Part shown: positions 42,185 to 51,982 of the stretch, in pieces
Position numbering within the stretch: the stretch's first letter is position 1
Layout of the letters: every line of letters starts with the position of its first letter
NCBI RefSeq assembly: GCF_042100115.1
Contig: NC_091277.1
Location: forward strand, 744,001-808,000
Direction of reading: 5' to 3'
Source of the DNA: Alternaria dauci
Lineage: Eukaryota > Ascomycota > Dothideomycetes > Pleosporales > Pleosporaceae
DNA length: 64,000 bases
Made by a program: the position numbers and the translations under genes
Notes under the pieces: generated by a model
What the model was told of the DNA's origin: nothing
The model's database searches: none
Seen by the model: the letters and a program-made list of their open reading frames with translations, nothing else

Positions 42185-42189
42185 TTTTT
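42185..42189 (+). terminator. Pol III T-run terminator after the tRNA gene
   Basis: TTTTT 16 nt downstream of the discriminator base, followed by another TTTT at 42194-42197. This is the expected position and type of a Pol III terminator. Confidence 0.6.
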
Positions 42190-42271
42190 GCTCTTTTGTG
42201 TGCCTGCAATGAATGTTCCTACCTCGCTCACCTCTGGAGGAGCTGTCTTTTTGTCGGCGGAGCTGTCCCTG

Positions 42272-42341
42272 CACAATATTCTAAACTATCGACCCGCTTG
42301 TTAAGACTCTACACATCCCGCCATGGGGGGAGAATATTGTG
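42272..42341. repeat. 11-bp perfect inverted repeat
   Basis: CACAATATTCT at 42272-42282 and AGAATATTGTG at 42331-42341, separated by 48 bp. One G-T and one T-A pair can extend the outer end. No flanking target-site duplication was evident. Confidence 0.6.
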
Positions 42342-42984
42342 TAAGCTGATAGATATTCTTTGGGTTCGTGTTCGGAAGAAGAAGTCAGGCGTAGGAGTAC
42401 AAAGCGACAGCAGAGCTGGATGTGTTATCATCTCGATATATGCGAGTATTGCGACTGCTGACGCCGAAGAACTATCTAGCTAACAGCCATATTTGGGTAT
42501 ATAGACGTGATTAGCTGCAATATCACAAGGAGTCACGCCTCCATCGCATCTTCCAGCTTTACAGACCAAATTTTCCTTTTTATGAAAACGGCGTCATAGT
42601 GATCATTGTCTTTGAAGGCATCTTGTGTGAGTTGAGCGCTATGTTGGCAGGAGGAAATAGATAGAAAAGCTTCTATGTAGGGAGTTATGTGCTCAGATGT
42701 AGTGACACAATGAAGTATAAATTCGGGCCTAGTGAAGTCCAAACTCTGCGATCGAAGCGTGGTACATTGAAGAGGATACCGTAATGATCTATTAGAATAT
42801 TCCGGAGAAAAGAAGACTCGCTATCCCAAACCAGCAAAACACACCATGGTATACGCTACGCCGTCATTATGTACCCCGGGCCGCAACCCAACCAGTCAAA
42901 TACGTATTCATAATCTCATTACCAACCAGCGTCTAGCCAGACGCCAATTGCATTAAAACCAGCCAAAGCATTCCCTAATGCTCA

Positions 42985-45900
42985 TTACCTCCAAATTTGC
43001 CACTTCTTCTTGCGCTTCGGTACAACAAAGCTGTCCTGACTCATCTTCTGCTCTTGCCCACTTTGGCTCCTCTCATCCTCATCGGCGCTATCGAAGCTGT
43101 CTTCTTCGTCTTCGTATCTACCTCCGCCGAGGTAATTTGCCCCGACACCAGCGTTGCCGTTGCGTTGCGGGTAGGCAGGGTAGGAAGAGGTACGGTCGTA
43201 ACCGCTTCGTTGTGGCTGTGCAGCGTAGTCTGCACGTTGAACTGGTTTCTCAGTATACTCTGGATCTACGACATGTCTGGGCGCTATGGCAGGGTGAGTC
43301 TTCCCATCCCGACCACCGCTAGTGAAGTAGTCACCACCTGCCGTGTCTTGTCTGGCCTGAAGGCCTCCTCCGTCTCGTGAGTAAGGTGAGTTCGGGCCGG
43401 CGCCAACGATCGCTGGATGTGGCGGGTACGATTCGCGCTTCGCTTTCTTTTGAGAAGGTGTATGAGCAAGGACATGAGCATCATGCTCCCAGTTCTTGTC
43501 CTGCGAGTGTTGGTTCAAAATACCACCCATTGACCTTCTCTGCACTTTCGGCGTTGCCTCTGGAGCAGGTGCGGGCATTTGTGACTTGTGAGACGAATTA
43601 TAGGTAGGCTGCTTGCGAGTGGAGGCGGAGCGGGATGGCACCACTGTCGTTTGGGTCGTAGGCTGGGTAGTGGAAGGAGGTACCGGCTGGCTGACGTGCC
43701 GTTTTGCGGCTACATTTTCCCATGCAAAGGCCCTGGACGAAGTACCTGCAGCTGCATCCATGCTTCGCCGTCCATAACTTTCTGGGGCGAGGTCGCGAGG
43801 GGTTCCATTCGTCTGGGTCGGAGCAACATTTGCAGCTGTGTTAGCGTGAAAGCCTGAACTGAGACGGGTGTCACGGGCAACAGGGACAGTGGGAACGATG
43901 GGAGCTGTGGGAGCTGTGGGAGCAGTGAGTGCAGACTCAGAATCACGCCTCTTGCCAGACCCAAAACCCGGCATTATCCGAGGCCCGACTTTGTACTTTT
44001 GCTCTGTGCGCTCTGCTTCGTCTTCGCTCGAAATCTCTCCGAGTTCACTTCCGCTTTCGCTGCCCGAAATGGAGTTTCCATCGTCGCCAATTGTGCCCTT
44101 GCGCTTGCCACCGAAGGCGCCGAAGAAACCGCGCGACTTGACCCTTTCTTTCTCGACAACGCCGTCCTCAGGCTCGACATAGGTAAGGGCTGGTACTAGG
44201 AGTCTGTATGGTGTTGTAATACCCGCAGGGTCGTGCTGTGATACTTCGACGTTGAGACAAATGTCGAGACCACCTTCGAGATTGATGAATTGACCGTGGT
44301 GCTGCGCACTCTTCTTAGTGAGTACACTCGGACGACGGTGGAAGTTGGATGGTCTATCCTGCGACAAACTCTGCCGACTTAGGGGAGGTGTTGCACTCTC
44401 GGATGTGTCTGGACGGGCGACGTCGACCGATGCACGGCGACGGAAGAGTGATGTCAAAGAGTTGCGTCGTGAACGAGTGGGTCTCTCTGGCTCGGATCGA
44501 TCAGGCGAGAATGACGACTGTGGTTGATGGTGGCCAATTTGCTCATCGTCGGCAACAGCATATGCAGGGTTGTTGCGATAAGACAGAGGCGGGCCACGGC
44601 CTCTTACTGAAGGTCTTCTCTGCTGACCACTAAGTCTTCTCACCAACTGTCCTGGCGCAAAGTTGGACATTGATCTTCCCATGCTCGGTCCATTCTTTGG
44701 AGTCGAGGGCGGCGATGGTGTCCCTGGTGGTGAAGAGCCCGGCGTGTACTCTCTAATGCTGCACCAGTTTCGGTGGGGCAGCAGATGAGTGTTGTTTCTC
44801 TTCTTACCGTCAACGCCATGAGTGAACAGGGGTATCATGTCTTCATCTGTTTCCGAATCGAGGTGATGTACCTTGTTGCGCTTGTTGATGATATCTGCCA
44901 TCATGTCTGGAGGCGGTGTGTTGACGATAGCCGAAGAGATAACATTTGGCATATATCTGTGATCCTTGTCCTTGGGGATATTCAGCTTCTTGTTGCTGTA
45001 GAACTGACCAACGGCTGCTAGATGGACGTCACCACCCAGTATGGTCACGCGCACAGATTTGGTCGAAGCAATGTGCTGTAGCTCCTTGATAAACCAGTTG
45101 CGCTCTTCCTTGTGGTGCTTGGCTGTCCAATGGTCATCTAGATCATCCAATATCTCTACGCCTCCATCGAACTTGTTGATAAAGTTGCCCAACATCCCCG
45201 CACGACCAAGAGCCTTGAGAGGATCCATAAGCCTGCTCGTAAGTATGTTCTCGAGGAAGTTCAGGCGAGGGTAGGCGATAGGCACACCAAGAAGCACGAT
45301 CAAGTGCTTGGTCTCACCCTTGATAATCTCATCTTCCAGACGGTCGAAGATGATGTCGTAGGAGTCCTCGGTGAGAATCTCGTCGCGTTGTCGCTCCGTA
45401 CGGCAATCGAGACCGAGGAAGGCTACCTGTCGGCCAAGCTGCATGAAGACGCTTCGGGAGCGCTCTTTGATGTATGGACCTGGGTTTTTTCCAAGTAGCC
45501 ACGACGGTTCGGTCTTGTCGGTTTCGGCGGGGACTGATTGATGTTGGAAGAGCATATAGTACTTAAAAGCGATAGCACCGACACCGGTAAATACTGGTGT
45601 TTGCATGAAGTGATGGGGATATGATCCGAAGCCGTCGATGATGTCGTGGTCATCCCAGATATTCACCATCGGGATCTGCGAGTTAGCCATGCCGAATAAG
45701 CCCTGCGAGAACCACATTGCATATCGGTCGAGGTAAAACTGCTCAAGCTCGTTTTGCATCTCCTCGGAGAATGGCTGGTGGTGCTTGTGCAGCGGGTTCC
45801 TGTTTTCGGTCCATTGCCTGAATAAGGTCGTCTCCCTCATTGCAGCATCGTTGTAGATCTGATCACCTCCACCGATCATTACATGGAATGGACGGGTCTG

Positions 45901-48309
45901 GTGCGTGTTCAGTACATCGCGCCACAGCGGATCTGGACCAGAGAATTGGTTCGAGTCAACGGTGGCCGAGAAACCGTTACAGCTATGGAACATGATGTTC
46001 ATGGACTCTCCTTTAGCTGGAACCCAGAACCCGATGGCAGGGCCTTGGTTGATCTTGTACGCGATACGTGTCTGGCTACTGCCAAGTTCGACTTCGATAT
46101 TGAAGCGCCAGAAGGTCACACCTCGCTCAGCGTACAAGCGAACGCCCGGAAAATCGCGGACCTTGCCCAGCTTCTCACCATCCTTCTTGTGAATGCGGGT
46201 AGACTTAGCGCCTGGTCCGTTGCTTGTGCTTCGGGTTCGAGAAAACAAGCCAGTATCGTCTTCGATTCGCGACAAGTCCTCATTCTCTGCGAGTTCATCT
46301 ACTGGCTTGACGTACAGCGACTCGCCAGTACGTGACATTTTGATCTGACCTTCGATGGGGTCGACATAGGATGGGTCCAAATGATCCTGACTGATTTCTT
46401 CTGGCGGAGGAGGAAGTATGTCCATTGGCTGCTTGAACAACCTTAGTGTCGGTGGCTTAGAGTATGAAGAAGAGGCATCGACAGTCACGATCATGATGCT
46501 GCCTCGCCAGATCTCACGTTCCCTCCCTGGCACACTACGATCTCTCCGGAGACCGGTGTAGCGTAAGAGCGGCCCACACTTCAAGTACAATGGTGGGTTG
46601 AAAGCAGTTGGTATGGGAGTGTCGTCAACATAGCCATCGTATGTTGGCTCGGCATATCCACTGGAACGTCTTCGTCGAGAGGCTTTGCTTTCTTCCCACC
46701 ACGCTTTGTTGCCACTGTTGGCTTTGACTGGAGCATCCAGATCCAGATCATCCGCAGTCAAAAGACCGATCGGTGCACTTCTCCATTCCTCAAGCATAGG
46801 AGCGGGGGTGTATGTCCTCTCTGGCTCATGGTGACGGCTGAGCCGGCGATGTTGTTTTACTTCGGGATCATGCTGTTCGAGATCTGACTCGGACTCGGAG
46901 AACATGACACTCTTGCGGTTGGTTTGAGGAACAGGTGGGATCTGGACAGTCCTAGGAACAGGAGGAATCTTGCGTGGTAGTTGCTGGCTTCCACCTTCTC
47001 GTGGTGATCCCTTGTAGTCGATAGAATCTTGCTGCATTTCCATCGGTGCAGCCATGATTCCTCGGCTGTCTCCTCGTCGCTGGGCTCTCCTTTTCTCCGA
47101 ACGAGATAAATCAGACGATATTGAAGTATCCTGGACGCCCATCAGACCAAGTCCAGAGGGATTGGCTACAGGCTTCCTAGGTACATTCTGTGAAGGGAGT
47201 GTACTTCGATCGCTGAAGCTACCGCCTCCCCGTGAACCTGCCGGTTCTTTACCCTTCAGGCTGCTACTACGCGGAACGGCAACGTCGGTGTGCGGTACCT
47301 GCTGATAGCCCGTGGGAACGGCTTGCGCCTTCTGCATCGTTATTGGCTGAGCAGATTGAACTGCTCCACCTTGCGCGTCTTCGGGATGCCATGGCTCGCT
47401 GAGGTCATAGGCATAACCGTCGTCTGATTCCAAGTCGCTCATGGGCGGGGACATGGGCGGAGACATGGGTTTGTCCTGTACCGGCATGGAAACCTGGCGC
47501 CTGCCGTTGTTTCCTGGAGCTGAGGCACTGGACTTTTCCGGTATGGGTACAGACACGACTCGTTGTTTCTGTGTCGCTTCTTGTAGCTTCTGCGCCGCTT
47601 CATGCTGTTTCTGTGCAGCTTCTCGCGCCCGTCTTTCCCGCATCTCGGCTTCGGCCTTTTCTTGAGCAGCCAGTTCCGCCTCGAGAATCCTTGCTCTCCT
47701 TTCTTCTTTGCTGATGTCATCTAGTTTTCCCTCCAGCTTCTGAAGAGGCGATCGATCGGGCACAGAGGGTCTGCGCGAAGAGCCGCGTCGTTCGACGGTT
47801 CCTGCCAAGGGTTCGACCGGGGCGTATGGAGGAGACCGCAGCTCGTACAGTCTGTTGGCAGCTGTCTGAATAGTCGCTTGCTGTCTGCTCGGGTTCAGTT
47901 GGATAGCTGGGTCTCGCGATCGACCGGAGCTGGAGCGCGCAGGCACTCTGACGCCTTTGGCGTATGGATCCCTGTATGAAGAGGGTGGGGCACGAGGGAC
48001 TTCTGGTGCAGCCGGCACAGATTCGCTCATGGCGCCTGTCGTTGGGGGCGGTATATGCCTGCTGTTCCGCCGCCTATGCCCGCTCCCAATGGTGACATTG
48101 CCGTTCAAGGGCACAGTTGCGACAGGCCGCGCAGTGTTGCTGGGTACGGTATTCGACATCTCGGGCTCTGGTGGAGATGCGCCTGCGGGTTGCGCATCGG
48201 CTGGGCGGCGATAGGAATTGCGCTTTTGTGGATTGGCGTTTGGGATCTTGACGAGAGTAGGATTGACGGTTTGCGTTGTGTAGGAGCCGCTGTTCCTATT
48301 GTTCTCCAT
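42985..48309 (-). CDS. Very large PhoD-type metallophosphatase with disordered arms
   Basis: One uninterrupted frame encodes 1774 residues from the ATG at 48309. Residues about 1-570 are low-complexity, basic and Ser/Pro-rich, with a coiled-coil stretch (EERRARILEAELAAQEKAEA). The PhoD-like phosphatase domain occupies about 580-1180: FHVMIGGGDQIYND near 806, NIWDDHDIIDGFG near 883, FLGLDCRTERQ, and ILGGDVHLAAVG near 1088. These supply the Asp, Asn and His ligands of a binuclear metal centre, and all are intact. The C-terminal ~500 residues are again disordered, with acidic and polybasic blocks, ending KRKKKWQIWR. Fungal members of this PhoD subgroup are conserved but their substrate is not established. 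No signal peptide or membrane segment was found, unlike secreted bacterial PhoD. Divergent from KEX2. Confidence 0.88.
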   Translation of the reverse strand: MENNRNSGSYTTQTVNPTLVKIPNANPQKRNSYRRPADAQPAGASPPEPEMSNTVPSNTARPVATVPLNGNVTIGSGHRRRNSRHIPPPTTGAMSESVPAAPEVPRAPPSSYRDPYAKGVRVPARSSSGRSRDPAIQLNPSRQQATIQTAANRLYELRSPPYAPVEPLAGTVERRGSSRRPSVPDRSPLQKLEGKLDDISKEERRARILEAELAAQEKAEAEMRERRAREAAQKQHEAAQKLQEATQKQRVVSVPIPEKSSASAPGNNGRRQVSMPVQDKPMSPPMSPPMSDLESDDGYAYDLSEPWHPEDAQGGAVQSAQPITMQKAQAVPTGYQQVPHTDVAVPRSSSLKGKEPAGSRGGGSFSDRSTLPSQNVPRKPVANPSGLGLMGVQDTSISSDLSRSEKRRAQRRGDSRGIMAAPMEMQQDSIDYKGSPREGGSQQLPRKIPPVPRTVQIPPVPQTNRKSVMFSESESDLEQHDPEVKQHRRLSRHHEPERTYTPAPMLEEWRSAPIGLLTADDLDLDAPVKANSGNKAWWEESKASRRRRSSGYAEPTYDGYVDDTPIPTAFNPPLYLKCGPLLRYTGLRRDRSVPGREREIWRGSIMIVTVDASSSYSKPPTLRLFKQPMDILPPPPEEISQDHLDPSYVDPIEGQIKMSRTGESLYVKPVDELAENEDLSRIEDDTGLFSRTRSTSNGPGAKSTRIHKKDGEKLGKVRDFPGVRLYAERGVTFWRFNIEVELGSSQTRIAYKINQGPAIGFWVPAKGESMNIMFHSCNGFSATVDSNQFSGPDPLWRDVLNTHQTRPFHVMIGGGDQIYNDAAMRETTLFRQWTENRNPLHKHHQPFSEEMQNELEQFYLDRYAMWFSQGLFGMANSQIPMVNIWDDHDIIDGFGSYPHHFMQTPVFTGVGAIAFKYYMLFQHQSVPAETDKTEPSWLLGKNPGPYIKERSRSVFMQLGRQVAFLGLDCRTERQRDEILTEDSYDIIFDRLEDEIIKGETKHLIVLLGVPIAYPRLNFLENILTSRLMDPLKALGRAGMLGNFINKFDGGVEILDDLDDHWTAKHHKEERNWFIKELQHIASTKSVRVTILGGDVHLAAVGQFYSNKKLNIPKDKDHRYMPNVISSAIVNTPPPDMMADIINKRNKVHHLDSETDEDMIPLFTHGVDGKKRNNTHLLPHRNWCSIREYTPGSSPPGTPSPPSTPKNGPSMGRSMSNFAPGQLVRRLSGQQRRPSVRGRGPPLSYRNNPAYAVADDEQIGHHQPQSSFSPDRSEPERPTRSRRNSLTSLFRRRASVDVARPDTSESATPPLSRQSLSQDRPSNFHRRPSVLTKKSAQHHGQFINLEGGLDICLNVEVSQHDPAGITTPYRLLVPALTYVEPEDGVVEKERVKSRGFFGAFGGKRKGTIGDDGNSISGSESGSELGEISSEDEAERTEQKYKVGPRIMPGFGSGKRRDSESALTAPTAPTAPIVPTVPVARDTRLSSGFHANTAANVAPTQTNGTPRDLAPESYGRRSMDAAAGTSSRAFAWENVAAKRHVSQPVPPSTTQPTTQTTVVPSRSASTRKQPTYNSSHKSQMPAPAPEATPKVQRRSMGGILNQHSQDKNWEHDAHVLAHTPSQKKAKRESYPPHPAIVGAGPNSPYSRDGGGLQARQDTAGGDYFTSGGRDGKTHPAIAPRHVVDPEYTEKPVQRADYAAQPQRSGYDRTSSYPAYPQRNGNAGVGANYLGGGRYEDEEDSFDSADEDERSQSGQEQKMSQDSFVVPKRKKKWQIWR

Positions 48310-49237
48310 GATGCGCCGAGATCATGGGATCAGTGGTGGCGGTAGTGGTAGTGATGAGGCAGGCAGGCGGGGCGTACCGCCGTCCTGTGAGAGATGGGAC
48401 GAGACTAGGTCGGGCGCATCGATGTAGCTAGGTTGCACTGTGACGCGGAAATTTAGAGGGGCGCTCAATTGCAGTCCTTTGTCGTGGTGACTGCCTAGGA
48501 ATGTCGAATGCGAGTGCGGAGATGCGGCGGAGGCGTGCTGGGATGTGCAAACGGGCGACGGTGAAGATCTCAAGGTGCTACGGGGCGCAATGACGGCGAT
48601 GTGTCGCGGGGAATTAAGACGAGACTATATGCAAGGGAATAGGAAGAGCGGTACGGATGCAGGGAAGAAGCAGTTATCCATGGCCAGCGCATGTCAGAAA
48701 GGTGGTGGCGGGCGCGGTAAAGGTGGCTGGGTGGTTGACTGCGACATGTTGGACTGGACAAGCATCCTCCACACAGCTCGCACACCCACGCCAGGGCAGG
48801 CGCGGCCACTAGGGCCACAAGGGGAAGGCGCCCTCGGGGGATCTCAGGCTGGCATGGGAAGAAGCCACGGTCGGCTTGCGGGAAGTCAAACATTAACGTT
48901 TCACACACACCTTGCAGACGTGACCAGAGTGACTGCAGGTGAATTCTTCCTCCTCTCTACTGCCCTTGCATTGCACTGCATTCTTCACCCCGGCGCACAT
49001 CACGCGCCGCGCGCATACGGACTTGTCTATTCTAGCACCCTTTCGTCGTAATCAGTTTCCTCAATAAGCTCAATACGCCGACCCGTTCAACTCGCCGAAC
49101 CACAGTATCCTCACCACCCACCCACACTTCTCTCGCCGCGCGGGAAGACGGTCGCCTCTTGCCCGGGCACATCCTACGACTCTTCACGATACATGACCGC
49201 AGCCGGCTGCACGTAATATCCTCCAGGCATCTTCGCC
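48310..49237. promoter_or_regulatory. Divergent promoter region, PhoD-type gene / KEX2
   Basis: 928 bp between two starts. A 168-codon plus-strand frame crosses it but has no family resemblance and is probably chance. The KEX2 leader is CA/CT-rich (49060-49150). No RNA gene or repeat was seen. Confidence 0.4.
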
Positions 49238-51751
49238 ATGCGCATTCACCTTTGGAGCCTGCTCGCTGTGGCAACACTTGCTGCAGCAGGAGGAAAGCAC
49301 CTGCCACCTCGCAACTACTCGAGCCACGACTACTATGCCATTCACCTTTCCCCGTCTGCATCGCCCTCGGACATCGCTGCGCACCTTGGCCTCACGTACG
49401 AGGGCCCATTCGGGACGCTTGAGGACCACCATGTCTTCAAGGCCCCTAAACACGAAAACGACATCGTCAACGACGCACAACAAGAACTGAAGAGGCGGCG
49501 GCGGAAACGAGAAGTTGGCCTCGAGTACCATCTTCTTGACAACGTCCGCTTTACTCAAAAGCAGAAGATCAAGCCGCGCCACTGGAAGCGCAGCGTGATA
49601 CCAGATCGGCCAGAACGAGCCGCCCCGCCCGTCACGCCTGCTATTCAAGCTCAGCGGGAAGTCGCGGCCAAGCTGCAAATCAAGGACCCCATCTTCGAGG
49701 AGCAATGGCACATCTTCAACGTGAAGACGCCCGGCAACGACATAAATGTTACTGGTGTGTGGACGCAAGGCATTACTGGTAAAGGCGTCACTGCATGTGT
49801 TGTTGACGATGGTCTCGACTACACAAGCAACGACCTCAAGGACAACTTCTTTGCTGAAGGCTCGCACGATTACAACGACCACGAAGACCTGCCTACCCCG
49901 AAGCTCTCTGACGACCGACACGGTACACGATGCGCCGGAGAAATCGCTGCAGGAAGGAACGACGCCTGTGGTGTTGGACTTGCCTACGATGCTAAAATCT
50001 CAGGTGTGCGCATCCTCTCGGGAGATATCACAGATCTTGACGAGGCGCTTGCGATAAACTACGAGATGCAGAAGAACGACATCTACTCGTGCTCCTGGGG
50101 TCCTCCAGACGATGGTAAGACCATGCAGGCTCCAGGCATTCTCATTGAAAAGGCCATGGTCACTGCTGTCCAGCAGGGTCGCGGCGGAAAGGGATCCATC
50201 TATGTTTTTGCGGCGGGCAATGGCGCTGCGAGCGACGACAACTGCAACTTTGACGGCTACACCAACAGCATCTACAGCATAACCGTTGGCGCCATCGACC
50301 AGAACAACGGACACCCATACTACTCCGAGGCCTGCTCGGCACAGCTAGTCGTGACATACAGCAGCGGCGGCGGCGATGCCATCCACACAACAGATGTTGG
50401 CGCAAACAAGTGCACCAACCAGCACGGAGGTACATCGGCTGCCGGACCCATCGGTGTAGGAGTATTCGTCCTCGCGCTTCAGGCTCGTCCTGAGTTGACA
50501 TGGCGTGACATGCAATGGCTTGCTGTCATGACAGCTGTCCCCTTTGATACACCCAGTGACTGGACCAAGACCACAATCGACCGCATGTACAGCCATCAAT
50601 TCGGTTATGGAAAGCTGGATGCGTATGCAATCGTTGAGAAGGCGAAGGAATGGGAGCTCGTCAAGCCCCAGGCTTGGTTCTACTCCCCCTGGATGCACGT
50701 GAAAAAGGCGATCCCCGAAGGCAACCAAGGCCTCGCCAGTGTCTTTGAAGTCAAAGAAGAGATGCTCAACAAGGCCAACTTTGCCCGTGTTGAGCACATC
50801 ACTCTCACCATGAACGTGGAGCACACGCGCCGCGGCGACCTCGCTGTCGAACTCCGATCTCCAAGCGGCATGGTCTCGCATCTCTCCACCGCACGCCAAG
50901 GCGACGAGGCACCATACGGTTACATTGACTGGACGTTCATGTCCGTTGCTCACTGGGGTGAAGACGCCATCGGCAACTGGACCGTCATCGTCAAAGATGT
51001 CAAATCCGGTAACGCTAAGACTGGTACTTTTACCGACTGGAAGCTCCGTCTCTGGGGCGAATGCATCGATGCCTCCAAAGCCAAACTCCGCCCCATCCCT
51101 GACGAACACGACGACGACGATCACGACAAGATTGACGATCACCCGGCGCATACTACTAGTGTTACCATACCCCCTGGTACCACACCTACTATAACATCTA
51201 TCCCCGATGACCACCCCGATCGTCCCGTGAACCAGAAACCCTCTCAAACTTCGGCTAACAGTGGTGTACAGACGACGGCTTCGGCAACTGCAAGCGCAAG
51301 TGCCACGGCGTCTGCTGCTCCACCTGAAAACTTCCTCCCCAACCCCTTCCCCTCCTTCGGTGTGTCGAAGCGGACGCAAATTTGGATCTATGGTGCTCTT
51401 GCTTTGATCATTGTTTTCGTCGCTGGTCTTTGTACCTATCTCTTTATTGCTAGACGCAAGCGCATGAAGGACTCGCGTGATGCCTACGAATTCGAGGTGC
51501 TGGACGACAACGAAGATAGGGACGACGCGGGCTTGCTTTCTGGTGCTGCCGGCCGGAAGAAACGCGCCAAGAGGGGTGGAGAGTTGTACGATGCTTTTGC
51601 TGGCGAGTCTGATGAGGACTTGCTGAGTGATGATGAGGGCGATGAGGGCCCATATCGGGACCAGGATAAGTATAACGAGAAGTATGCACAGGATGAGAGC
51701 GAAGAGGAGGGTAGTGGTAGCGGAGCGAGCTCGGCGGGCAAGAGACAGTAG
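49238..51751 (+). CDS. kex2: KEX2, Golgi proprotein convertase (kexin)
   Basis: A single exon encodes 837 residues. A signal peptide (MRIHLWSLLAVATLAAAGG) precedes the propeptide, which contains basic cleavage sites (RRRRKR near 85-93, WKRS near 110). The subtilisin domain has the triad Asp in CVVDDGLDY near 190, His in DRHGTRCAGE near 228 and Ser in HGGTSAAGP near 399, with the oxyanion Asn in AAGNGA near 326. A P domain follows, then an acidic and Ser/Thr-rich stalk, one membrane segment (about 716-738, WIYGALALIIVFVAGL) and an acidic cytosolic tail with DAYEFEV. Kexin cleaves after KR/RR in the late Golgi to mature secreted proteins. All catalytic residues are present. Confidence 0.97.
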   Translation: MRIHLWSLLAVATLAAAGGKHLPPRNYSSHDYYAIHLSPSASPSDIAAHLGLTYEGPFGTLEDHHVFKAPKHENDIVNDAQQELKRRRRKREVGLEYHLLDNVRFTQKQKIKPRHWKRSVIPDRPERAAPPVTPAIQAQREVAAKLQIKDPIFEEQWHIFNVKTPGNDINVTGVWTQGITGKGVTACVVDDGLDYTSNDLKDNFFAEGSHDYNDHEDLPTPKLSDDRHGTRCAGEIAAGRNDACGVGLAYDAKISGVRILSGDITDLDEALAINYEMQKNDIYSCSWGPPDDGKTMQAPGILIEKAMVTAVQQGRGGKGSIYVFAAGNGAASDDNCNFDGYTNSIYSITVGAIDQNNGHPYYSEACSAQLVVTYSSGGGDAIHTTDVGANKCTNQHGGTSAAGPIGVGVFVLALQARPELTWRDMQWLAVMTAVPFDTPSDWTKTTIDRMYSHQFGYGKLDAYAIVEKAKEWELVKPQAWFYSPWMHVKKAIPEGNQGLASVFEVKEEMLNKANFARVEHITLTMNVEHTRRGDLAVELRSPSGMVSHLSTARQGDEAPYGYIDWTFMSVAHWGEDAIGNWTVIVKDVKSGNAKTGTFTDWKLRLWGECIDASKAKLRPIPDEHDDDDHDKIDDHPAHTTSVTIPPGTTPTITSIPDDHPDRPVNQKPSQTSANSGVQTTASATASASATASAAPPENFLPNPFPSFGVSKRTQIWIYGALALIIVFVAGLCTYLFIARRKRMKDSRDAYEFEVLDDNEDRDDAGLLSGAAGRKKRAKRGGELYDAFAGESDEDLLSDDEGDEGPYRDQDKYNEKYAQDESEEEGSGSGASSAGKRQ

Positions 51752-51982
51752 GAATGTCTTCATCTCTAGCGTGTGGGTTTTTTGTAGAATGGTTTATGCG
51801 AATCAAATCATTGGGCGGCGTCTATTTTTGCTTAAGAAAACGCGTTTCCTGACCGTTGCTTTAGTGAAGCCCACTAAAGTACATGCGCAAGGAAGCTGAC
51901 TGTTATCAGACAGACCAAGATAGATTACGAGAAATCGGGGGTATCATATTTGCGCGAATAACTTTTCCCAAACTTGAAGAAT

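Larger units (their letters stand above)
42170..42984. other. Intergenic region after the tRNA gene, with an inverted repeat
   Basis: 815 bp, no protein gene recognised. Contains the T-run terminator and an 11-bp perfect inverted repeat (42272-42282 with 42331-42341). A 69-codon minus-strand frame at 42533-42742 is unsupported. Confidence 0.4.

Noticed and set aside
50345..51763. 472-codon minus-strand open frame opposite KEX2
   Set aside because: It mirrors the KEX2 coding region; its composition reflects the codon bias of the real gene and no family is recognisable.
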